Origin: Cytophagales bacterium
Lineage (GTDB): Bacteria > Bacteroidota > Bacteroidia > Cytophagales > Spirosomataceae
Direction: 5' to 3'
Length of the DNA stretch: 64,000 bases
Assembly: GCA_004292855.1 (NCBI GenBank)
Contig: RDXN01000079.1
Location: 1 to 64,000 of the forward strand
Below, in pieces: positions 27,018 to 34,405 of this stretch. The notes under the pieces were generated by a model. It saw only the letters and a list, made by a program, of their open reading frames with translations. It had not been told where the DNA came from and made no database searches. The stretch's first letter is position 1, and every line of letters begins with the position of its first letter. A program made the position numbers and the translations under genes.

Positions 27018-27473
27018 TCAGTCATTTCCTGTTGGCGTATCCTCAGCCGGGACAATGACTATCGGCTTCGCCTGCCTCCGCGACTCTTTACGGGCAACCG
27101 ATGTTGGTCGTGGATTTTTGTAGTTGTGACCGGCCAACACTTCCGGGTTTGTCGGCTGTCTCCTACGCCCACTCAGTACGATGACCGACCGGCCCGGCTC
27201 CGCCTGAGCGGTTCGTTTGTAGTCGCCCACGGTAACCCTGCGCCGTTCGTTCCCCCGCCGACCCAGCACAATTTCCGACTCCCAGGCGCGGGCCGCCAGA
27301 GCTTTGTTGGGGTGCTTGTAATTATGGATTGAATAGGTTGGATCGTTCTTCAGCTTGTTATCGGTCATCGACTGCGCTTTCGCTGGTCCGCTAACAGCAC
27401 AAAAAGAAGCTAAGGCACTGCACAATCCGACGAAAACTGTTCTTCGGGTTGACTTAATACGTTGAGAAGTCAT
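27018..27473 (-). CDS. Small secreted basic protein of unknown function
   Basis: 151 residues from the ATG at 27473. MTSQRIKSTRR then a hydrophobic stretch ending GPAKAQS gives a signal peptide; a longer frame to 27554 lacks this arrangement. The mature protein is rich in Arg, Lys and Pro and has two related motifs, IHNYKHPNKA and GHNYKNPRPT, about 75 residues apart. I do not recognise a domain. It could bind nucleic acid or polyanionic surface polymer, but nothing in the sequence proves that. Confidence 0.65.
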   Translation of the reverse strand: MTSQRIKSTRRTVFVGLCSALASFCAVSGPAKAQSMTDNKLKNDPTYSIHNYKHPNKALAARAWESEIVLGRRGNERRRVTVGDYKRTAQAEPGRSVIVLSGRRRQPTNPEVLAGHNYKNPRPTSVARKESRRQAKPIVIVPAEDTPTGND

Positions 27474-27720
27474 AGCGTTGAGTTTTAATGTTTGCTGACG
27501 ATTTCTTGCACAGACAACACTAAAATACACAACTATTCTTTTCGTTTGTAGCAAACGACATTAAATTTTAAGAATTTTCGTCCAAAGTGATCGTTTTGGC
27601 AGTCATTTTTTTATGGATAATTCATCCGAAAAGCTAACGATATTTTCTCGATCTGCTCACTTTGTAGATTTTATTTGGGGCGTTTCAATTTTGTGTTTTG
27701 CGCAACCTTAAAGCAGCCTA

Positions 27721-27817
27721 TATTGGCCTTACGGCCATGCCGGAAAATATCCGGCATTACATGGAGGGGCAACTTTTGTAATGCCGGATACTTTCCGGCA
27801 TGGCCGTAAGGCCAATA
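27721..27817. repeat. Palindromic mirror element, 40-bp arms, family shared with the SCO gene
   Basis: Bases 27721-27760 and 27778-27817 are reverse complements with one mismatch around a 17-base loop. Each arm contains two smaller hairpins, GGCC-TTAC-GGCC and TGCCGGA...TCCGGCA. A related unit in the SCO gene (51713-51746) matches at 28 of 34 positions. The rest of the gap 27474-27843 is AT-rich, and I see no gene in it. Confidence 0.85.
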
Positions 27818-27843
27818 ACACACAAGTTTGGAAATGCACCCCT

Positions 27844-28044
27844 TTATTTGGCAGGTAACTCAGCCCTGTATTTTCGCTGGACTTTCGTAATAAAGACCGT
27901 TGCTAACCTACCTAGTTTTAGAAAACCCTCGTCACTTGTGACTATTGCTAAACCTGCAAGTATGGCTGTGGCAGCAATTATGGAATCCACCAAGTTCATC
28001 CCGGTAGCAAGACGAACTCTGATTGCGGCTAAAACCTGCTCCAT
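27844..28044 (-). pseudogene. Truncated PIN-domain toxin (VapC-like), internally deleted
   Basis: The 66-residue frame starts MEQVL, as VapC proteins often begin, then jumps to the C-terminal half of a PIN domain: GMNLVDSIIAATAILAGLAIVTSDEGFLKL. The conserved third acid (D of VDSIIAAT) and the TSDEGF site are kept, but the N-terminal DxN motif and central acid are missing. Normal length is about 130 residues. The ATG overlaps the antitoxin stop by one base (TAATG), the usual VapBC arrangement, so an in-frame internal deletion is the simplest reading. It should be inactive as an RNase. Confidence 0.6.
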
Positions 28045-28208
28045 TAATCGCCACGAATTTCGCGTTGAAACTCAAGCGGGTCTTGTTCCCACTTCACCGT
28101 ACCAAAGTGCTTGCTGGCATTAAAACCTTTCACTTTGGCTGGTTTTATTTTCTTTAACTGGGTTGCAACTTCTGTTTTAGACGCGTTCTGCTTGATTTTG
28201 ACTGTCAT
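28044..28208 (-). CDS. Small VapB-like antitoxin
   Basis: 54 residues from the ATG at 28208 (MTVKIKQNASKTEV). The C-terminal part, KGFNASKHFGTVKWEQDPLE followed by FQREIRGD, is the type of tail found in short Bacteroidota antitoxins paired with PIN-domain toxins, where it wraps around the toxin. The next gene downstream is the truncated PIN frame, joined by a TAATG overlap. It may now lack its toxin partner, or still act as a repressor. Confidence 0.55.
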   Translation of the reverse strand: MTVKIKQNASKTEVATQLKKIKPAKVKGFNASKHFGTVKWEQDPLEFQREIRGD

Positions 28209-28295
28209 AGTGATCAATTGTGAGGGTCAGCAATTTACCCCTTTTGCCTAAATAATGGGGCATTTATCACGCAACAAAAAAATCCTGATTTGGGA

Positions 28296-28841
28296 CTACA
28301 ATTTACCTGTCATCCGCCGAATAGAGATTTCCTCTGTGAATCGGTCAACATCCGTTAACTGCACCCATCGAATCGCCTTTGTCTCGCCCGACTCTACAAA
28401 CGCTTCGTCCGGGTCAGCTTCGAGCAGAAATCGAATATCGTAATGATAATGAGTCAGGTCGGAGCCGCGAGCCGGAATCAGGTGTACGTCCAGATCGAAG
28501 ATGGGAGGCTCCTCGGTGAAGGAATGAGCGAAGCGCAACCGGGTTAAGCCCGTTTCCTCTTGCGCTTCCTGCATGGCTACGGCGGCCACATCGGGGTTAC
28601 CGTCGGCGTGACCACCGGGCTGAAACCAGCGGTCGAGCTTGCGGTGATGAATCAGTACGACCTGTTGCCGGTCAGGCGAGACGATCCAGGCCGAACCTGT
28701 CACGTGTCCGATTGCGAGCGACCGCTCAAAACAGTCAGGATTTGTTTCCACGAACGTAATCGTGTTGAGCCACATCGACCGTTCTGCGGGGTCGATGGGG
28801 TTGTATTGGTGAAGCAGCGAGAGCAGCGATTGGCGGTGCAT
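28296..28841 (-). CDS. Nudix hydrolase
   Basis: 181 residues from the ATG at 28841 (MHRQSLLSLLHQYNP); a longer frame to 29027 would run into the divergent DUF2911 gene. The Nudix box is GGHADGNPDVAAVAMQEAQE then ETGL. Its EAQEE core is intact, but the usual Arg is Gln and the first Glu is replaced, so it is divergent. The family cleaves X-linked nucleoside diphosphates; the substrate is unknown. The C-terminal FLLEADPDEAFVESGETKAIRWV is typical. Confidence 0.88.
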   Translation of the reverse strand: MHRQSLLSLLHQYNPIDPAERSMWLNTITFVETNPDCFERSLAIGHVTGSAWIVSPDRQQVVLIHHRKLDRWFQPGGHADGNPDVAAVAMQEAQEETGLTRLRFAHSFTEEPPIFDLDVHLIPARGSDLTHYHYDIRFLLEADPDEAFVESGETKAIRWVQLTDVDRFTEEISIRRMTGKL

Positions 28842-28909
28842 GGTACGATTTACGGGAAAAAAACGCAATTTCGCGCCGTAATTGCTGTACTCCAAAACAA
28901 ACACAAACC

Positions 28910-29806
28910 ATGCGTAAACTGCTTCTTTCGGCGGCTGCCCTGTGCCTCGCGGCTCAACTTGCCACCGCTCAGATTCGCCTGCCGCAACCAAGTCCTGCGG
29001 CTTCGGTGATGCAAACCGTTGGTACAACCGACGTAACCGTAAAGTATTCGCGCCCTAGCCTTAAAGGTCGCGAGGTATTCACCAGCGCGCTTGTCCCTTA
29101 CGGCAAAGTGTGGCGCACGGGTGCGAACCAGGCCACCAACTTCACCACCACCACCGACATCATGGTGGGCGGTCAGAAACTTGCTGCCGGTAGCTACGCC
29201 CTGCTGTCGATTCCCGATCAGAGCCAATGGACACTCATTTTCAGCAAAAACCTGAGCACGCAGGAAGCCAACTACAAGCAGGAGGAAGACGCCCTCCGCG
29301 TGAACGTGACGCCGAGCGCAACAGCCCAGAAAGCGGAGTCGTTTGGTATCGATTTCAGCGACGTAACCGACAGTACCGCCAACATGAATATCTCATGGGG
29401 TAGCGTGCGGGCATCGGCTCCGTTGCGTGTTGATGTGAACGCCAACGCTGCCGCCAGTGTGGACAAGGCCGTGGCCGACAAGCCCGAAGACCCTGCTGTG
29501 TTGCAGGCGGCTGCCAACTACAACCTCTCGAAAGGCCGTAACCTCGACCAGTCATTGTCGATGATCGACAAGTCGATTGGGATGAAAGAAACGTTCCGCA
29601 ATGTGTGGACGAAGGCGCAGATTCTGGCTAAAATGGGCAAATTTGCTGATGCTCTTCCCCTCGCCAAGAAAGCCATGAGCCTCGGCGAATCGTCGGGCGA
29701 TGCCTCGTTCCCCTTCTTTAAGGATGCCATTGGCAAAGGCGTAACCGATTACGCATCAAAAATCCCCGTAGCCATGCCTGCTATGCCAGGTAAGAAGAAA
29801 AAGTAA
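28910..29806 (+). CDS. Secreted DUF2911-family protein
   Basis: 298 residues. Signal peptide ending in ATAQ, then DUF2911 (about 25-170) with VKYSRPSLKGREVF, LVPYGKVWRTGANQAT and WTLIFSKN. The C-terminal 110 residues are helical and TPR-like (RNVWTKAQILAKMGKFADAL) and end in a lysine run. The family is common in Bacteroidota and has no known activity. It is divergent from the Nudix gene, with a 68-base gap. Confidence 0.88.
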   Translation: MRKLLLSAAALCLAAQLATAQIRLPQPSPAASVMQTVGTTDVTVKYSRPSLKGREVFTSALVPYGKVWRTGANQATNFTTTTDIMVGGQKLAAGSYALLSIPDQSQWTLIFSKNLSTQEANYKQEEDALRVNVTPSATAQKAESFGIDFSDVTDSTANMNISWGSVRASAPLRVDVNANAAASVDKAVADKPEDPAVLQAAANYNLSKGRNLDQSLSMIDKSIGMKETFRNVWTKAQILAKMGKFADALPLAKKAMSLGESSGDASFPFFKDAIGKGVTDYASKIPVAMPAMPGKKKK

Positions 29807-29810
29807 AATC

Positions 29811-29911
29811 AGATATCAGTGAGCAACGAACAGTGAACAGATTAACAAACAGAAAAACTGTTACTATTCACTATTCGTTGTTCGTTGTTCACTGTTCACT
29901 GTTATCTGTTG
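29811..29911. repeat. Heptamer mirror element overlapping the symporter C-terminus
   Basis: The left arm holds GTGAGCAACGAACAGTGAAC-type sequence (29817-29840). The right arm reads in strict 7-base phase from 29865: TATTCAC, TATTCGT, TGTTCGT, TGTTCAC, TGTTCAC, TGTTATC. The right arm is coding on the minus strand: it encodes the last residues and the TAG stop of the symporter. Confidence 0.82.
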
Positions 29912-31573
29912 TATTCCCCACGCCAACCCCACCACCAGCACGCAGCCGATGACGTTGAGCCAGAGAAAGGCCGTTAATTCGAGTTGCCAGCAGAGAATAA
30001 CGAGGGCTTCGGCCAGTAAGGCCGCGAAGAATGTGGCTCGTGCGCCAATCGTTTTGAAGTAAAAGGCCACCACAAAAATGCCCAGAATGACGCCGTAGAA
30101 CAGCGAACCCAGGATGTTTACGGCCTCGATCATATTGCCCATTCGGTTCGCAAACTGGGCCACTATGATACAGAACACACCCCAACCCGCCGTGGCCCAG
30201 CGCGAAGCGGCCACATAATGCCCATCGCTCGCATCGGGCCGGAAACTCCGCTTGTAAATATCGACAATCGTAGTGGAAGCCAGCGAGTTATACGCGGCTG
30301 CTATCGACCCCATCGACGCGCTGAAGATTACGGCAATCAACAGCCCAATGAGACCATGCGGCAGATAATCGAGCACAAACCGCAAAAATACGTAGTTCGT
30401 ATCGTTGGTATCGGCAGCGGGGTTGTTCTTCTGAATCAGTTTCACCACTGCTCCCCGGTTCTCTTTGATAGCCTCGTCGGCCTGCTGCAGTTGCGTACGA
30501 GCCGCTTCAACCTCGGTTTCGTTATCAGAGTTGAGAGCTTGTTGCAGGTTTACGACCCCCTTTTGGCGTTCGGTAGTTAGCAGGCCGTGCTTGATTTCGA
30601 GCAGATTATAGTCGGTGGCGTAGACACTTTGCTTCAGTTTGTCAGTCTCCTGCGTATTGAAAAACACGGGCGACTCCCGAAACTGGTAAAACACGAAAAC
30701 CAGCACCCCCACCAGTATAATCAGGAACTGCATGGGCACCTTCAACATGCCGTTCATGAGCAAACCCAACCGGCTTTGCCCCACCGACTGCCCCGTTAAG
30801 TACCGCCCCACCTGCGACTGATCGGTTCCGAAATACGACAGTTGCAGGAAAAATCCGCCAATCAATCCCGACCAGATATTATAGCGACTGTTCGGGTCAA
30901 ATTTAAAGTCGAGCAGGTTTAGGCGACCGGCCTTACCAGCCACTTGTAGCGCATCGCCGAAGCCAACGCCGTCGGGCAGCAAGTGAACCGTCATATAGCC
31001 TGCCACGGCCATTGCCCCCGTCACGATGAGCATCTGTTGCAGGTGCGTATGCGAGATGGCTCTGGTCCCGCCCGAAACGGTGTAAACCAGCACAATACCG
31101 CCCATGATGAGGTTGGTCCAATAGATATTCCAGCCGAGAATAGTCGAGAGAATAATGGCCGGCGCGTAGATTGAGATGCCTGTCGAAAGGCCCCGCGAGA
31201 TCAGAAACAGGATGGCCGTAAAGCTACGCACCCGCCCATCGAAACGGCCCTCCAGATATTCGTAGGCGGTATAAACCTTAAGCCGGTGGAAAATCGGCAC
31301 AAACGTGATCGACAGTACGACCATCGCCAGGGGCAGGCCAAAATAGAACTGTACGAACCGCATCCCGTCGGAAAAGCCCTGCCCCGGTGCCGACAAAAAC
31401 GTGATCGCGCTTGCCTGCGTAGCCATCACTGACAGGCACACGTGATACCACGGCAGCGAGTTGCCCGCCAGCAGATAATCGTCCATGCTGCGGCTCCCTC
31501 GACTCCGATAAATGCCGTACAGAATAATGATGGCCAGCGTCAGGCCCAATACGCCCCAATCCAGACCGCTCAT
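29864..31573 (-). CDS. Sodium:solute symporter (SSS family)
   Basis: 569 residues with about 13 predicted transmembrane helices. Family landmarks are SMDDYLLAGNSLPWYHVCLS near the N-terminus, FGLPLAMVVLSITF and YTAYEYLEGRFDGRVRSF. It uses the sodium gradient to bring in an unknown solute (sugar, sialic acid or similar). A hydrophilic insertion of about 90 residues (ETDKLKQ to NTNDTNY region, about 315-400) with coiled-coil character lies between two helices near the middle. The C-terminal residues after IQQ (VNSEQRTTNSE) come from the heptamer element at 29865-29906 and are unlikely to be functional. Confidence 0.9.
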   Translation of the reverse strand: MSGLDWGVLGLTLAIIILYGIYRSRGSRSMDDYLLAGNSLPWYHVCLSVMATQASAITFLSAPGQGFSDGMRFVQFYFGLPLAMVVLSITFVPIFHRLKVYTAYEYLEGRFDGRVRSFTAILFLISRGLSTGISIYAPAIILSTILGWNIYWTNLIMGGIVLVYTVSGGTRAISHTHLQQMLIVTGAMAVAGYMTVHLLPDGVGFGDALQVAGKAGRLNLLDFKFDPNSRYNIWSGLIGGFFLQLSYFGTDQSQVGRYLTGQSVGQSRLGLLMNGMLKVPMQFLIILVGVLVFVFYQFRESPVFFNTQETDKLKQSVYATDYNLLEIKHGLLTTERQKGVVNLQQALNSDNETEVEAARTQLQQADEAIKENRGAVVKLIQKNNPAADTNDTNYVFLRFVLDYLPHGLIGLLIAVIFSASMGSIAAAYNSLASTTIVDIYKRSFRPDASDGHYVAASRWATAGWGVFCIIVAQFANRMGNMIEAVNILGSLFYGVILGIFVVAFYFKTIGARATFFAALLAEALVILCWQLELTAFLWLNVIGCVLVVGLAWGIQQITVNSEQRTTNSE

Positions 31574-31695
31574 GAAAACAGGCGCATTAAGACATAAAAC
31601 AGAACGATTTCGACGACCAATGCGCCTAGTACAACCCCGTAAAGCTGGGGCCAGGTTTTAACAAATGGAGGAAACTCGCGGGGGTTATAATCCAT
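31570..31695 (-). CDS. 41-residue single-pass membrane protein
   Basis: From the ATG at 31695: MDYNPREFPPFVKTWPQLYG, then a hydrophobic helix VVLGALVVEIVLFYVLM, ending RLFS. Its TGA overlaps the symporter ATG (ATGA, 31570-31573), so translation is probably coupled. It could be a small subunit or stabiliser of the symporter. No other evidence of function is visible. Confidence 0.6.
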   Translation of the reverse strand: MDYNPREFPPFVKTWPQLYGVVLGALVVEIVLFYVLMRLFS

Positions 31696-31844
31696 ACGGT
31701 GGAGTTCAGGACAAAGTACGGGGCGAAAATAGGCAAAAGAGGGACGGGAGGAAAGCGGAATAGGAGGAATGGAGATAATTACAAACTAGAAAGTTCGTTA
31801 TATTCGCATAATCCCTCAATCAATCGTAACCAATCTCTATCCTC

Positions 31845-33230
31845 ATGAAAGCCTACCTCCTTCTCCTTTTTTCTTGTCTTACCTTTCTACCTGCTGTAGC
31901 ACAGAACACAACTGGCGTTATGTTTTTCAAAGGCACCTGGCAAGAAGCTCTCGCCGAGGCCCAACGGCAGCAAAAGCCCTTGTTTGTCGATGTGTACACA
32001 ACGTGGTGTGGTCCCTGTAAGCAAATGGACAAAGAGGTTTTCCCGAACCCCAACGTAGCCGCCCGATACAATACCGCATTTGTCAATTACAAGCTGGATG
32101 CCGAGAAAGGCGAAGGGCCTGCGATAGCAAAACAGTATGCCGTTGCGTCCTATCCCAACCTGCTGTACCTATCTGCGGAGGGGTCGTTGATACACCGTGG
32201 AACTGGTTATGGGGGAATAGAGGCCATGCTCAAGGACGCCGACAAGACGCTCGAATTGGCCGTCAACTATACACCCATGAGCCAGTTAGATCGTACTTAC
32301 ACAGATTCAAAAGGCAAAAACACACCTCAATTCCTCCGGCAATATCTGCTCCGACGCGCTCAGCTTCGTTTGCCCAACAATGAAGCACTGGCAGATTACT
32401 TGACCACACTCCCCGCTGACTCGCTTCAAAGGCCTGCCACTATGCAACTAATCGCGGGCAACTTAACCGACGTTCGATCAACGGCTTATGCTTCGTTGCT
32501 GAACTACATCAAGAAACTGCTTTACAGTGATTTGGCCAGTGATAAAGGGTTAGCACACGAGATCAACTATCGGATGCAAAGCTCAATTAAGGGGTTGATG
32601 CGTCAGGCTACACAAGCCAAAAACGAGGTTCTGCTAGAAGAAGCCATTGCCGCTGAAGTAAAGTTAGCGACTATAACAGGCAGGCAGTTTTCCATCAATG
32701 CCCACTCTCCAGAGCGGTTAGCCAGTGACCGCCGACTGTTTTACCTCAAAGACAGCGGACAAATGGAGCGGTTCCGCGAGTTAGCCATAGCAACCGCCAA
32801 CCGACTTATGGCAATATCCGATGATTCACTTCGTGGGCGTGACAAAGAAGGGGCTGTTATCAATAAAAAAATGGTTGAGCGCCTTGTATCATCGCAATCC
32901 ACTAAACCACACATCAAACAAACTATCTTCCTATTGCAACATGAGGCCTCTGCGGAAGTGTCAGAGCGTTTATGGAGTGTCAGTTCTCTTTGCTATCGGC
33001 AATTTACCGAACTAGCTGACAACCAACGTGCTTTGGAGTGGAACACACGCGCTCTGGCCCTCAATCGCACAGGGTCCGTACTCCTGAATCAGTCTAACTA
33101 TTTGTATAAAGTGGGGCGAACGGATGAATCAACCGACGTATTAAAGGAAACGATTGCGGCCATGAAAGAGGAAGGACGCGATGTTAAAATGTTAGAGGAG
33201 ATTTTGGCTAATCGTCCGGCAAAAAAATAG
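31845..33230 (+). CDS. Secreted thioredoxin-fold protein with helical C-terminal region
   Basis: 461 residues. Signal peptide (LPAVAQ), then a thioredoxin-like domain (about 25-140) with a classical WCGPC site in VYTTWCGPCKQMDKEVF. The remaining roughly 300 residues are helical and end in TPR-like units (ALALNRTGSVLLNQSNYLYK). It should act as a periplasmic thiol reductase or carrier. It shares the domain plan of the protein at 14239, which has CHVC instead. Confidence 0.88.
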   Translation: MKAYLLLLFSCLTFLPAVAQNTTGVMFFKGTWQEALAEAQRQQKPLFVDVYTTWCGPCKQMDKEVFPNPNVAARYNTAFVNYKLDAEKGEGPAIAKQYAVASYPNLLYLSAEGSLIHRGTGYGGIEAMLKDADKTLELAVNYTPMSQLDRTYTDSKGKNTPQFLRQYLLRRAQLRLPNNEALADYLTTLPADSLQRPATMQLIAGNLTDVRSTAYASLLNYIKKLLYSDLASDKGLAHEINYRMQSSIKGLMRQATQAKNEVLLEEAIAAEVKLATITGRQFSINAHSPERLASDRRLFYLKDSGQMERFRELAIATANRLMAISDDSLRGRDKEGAVINKKMVERLVSSQSTKPHIKQTIFLLQHEASAEVSERLWSVSSLCYRQFTELADNQRALEWNTRALALNRTGSVLLNQSNYLYKVGRTDESTDVLKETIAAMKEEGRDVKMLEEILANRPAKK

Positions 33231-33306
33231 GATCTTGCTCTATACTGGTCCGCCCCCCTACCCTTTTTGACTTATCTTTCGGGCAAACAAACGAAAACCG
33301 ATTTCA

Positions 33307-34095
33307 ATGAACCCCGAAACAATCAAAGCGGCTGAGAAAAGCCTGTTCGATCTGACCGATAAAGTCGCCATCATCACCGGAGCTAGTAAAGGTATCGGCG
33401 AAGACATGGCCCGCGTATTTGCCCGCTTCGGTGCCAAAGTAATCGTGAGCAGCCGCAAACAAGACGCCTGCGATGCCCTTGCCGCCGACATCAAGGCCGA
33501 GGGTGGTGAGGCCACCGGCATTGCCGCTCACGTGGGCGACATGGACCAGCTCAAAAACCTTGTCGATCAGACAATTGCCGTTTATGGTGGCGTCGATATT
33601 CTGGTGAACAATGCGGCCTCGAACCCCGTGTTTGGACCCTCGCTCGATGCCGACGGAGCCGCGTTCGACAAAATTATGCAGGCCAACGTAAAGGCCCCGT
33701 TCGAGTTGAGCAAGCTATGTTACCCTAGTATGAAAGCGCGCGGGGGTGGCAGCGTTATCATGATTAGCAGTATCGCGGGCCACACGCCCGACCCCGGTTT
33801 GGGTCTCTACAGCGTGAGTAAGGCGAGCCTGAACATGCTCACCAAAGTACTCGCCAAAGAGTGGGGCACCGACGGTATTCGGGTCAACGCGATTTGCCCC
33901 GGTTTAATCAAAACCAAGTTCAGTCAGGCTCTTTGGCAGGACGATAAAACGCTGGCGCACTTCACCAAACGCCTGCCCATTGCCCGTATGGGCACCACCG
34001 ACGAAATTAGCCCGATGGCCCTCTTCCTGGCCTCGTCGGCCTCCTCCTACACCACCGGCAGTTTCTTCTACGCCGACGGGGGAACGGTTATTTAA
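33307..34095 (+). CDS. SDR-family oxidoreductase
   Basis: 262 residues. The NAD(P)-binding loop TGASKGIG is at 24-31, NNAAS at 101-105, catalytic S154/S155, Y168 and K172 (YSVSK), and a typical C-terminus with GSFFYADGGTVI. It is a classical short-chain dehydrogenase/reductase; the substrate cannot be told. The arginine after the first strand (VSSRKQD) suggests NADP preference. The gene ends directly before the heptamer element at 34096. Confidence 0.93.
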   Translation: MNPETIKAAEKSLFDLTDKVAIITGASKGIGEDMARVFARFGAKVIVSSRKQDACDALAADIKAEGGEATGIAAHVGDMDQLKNLVDQTIAVYGGVDILVNNAASNPVFGPSLDADGAAFDKIMQANVKAPFELSKLCYPSMKARGGGSVIMISSIAGHTPDPGLGLYSVSKASLNMLTKVLAKEWGTDGIRVNAICPGLIKTKFSQALWQDDKTLAHFTKRLPIARMGTTDEISPMALFLASSASSYTTGSFFYADGGTVI

Positions 34096-34287
<192 letters not shown>

Positions 34288-34405
34288 ACTGCTTTTCCCT
34301 TTTTCGATAAGTTCTATAAACTTTTAGGTCTGTGGCGTTTTAACCTATTTTAAATAATTACTTCCGCAGTTCGTTTCTTTATTATCTATTTATTCGATCA
34401 ACTTA

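Noticed and set aside
27800-28123. 107-residue plus-strand frame over the VapBC remnant
   Set aside because: The minus strand gives recognisable antitoxin and PIN sequence with a TAATG junction, so the plus-strand frame is a shadow.
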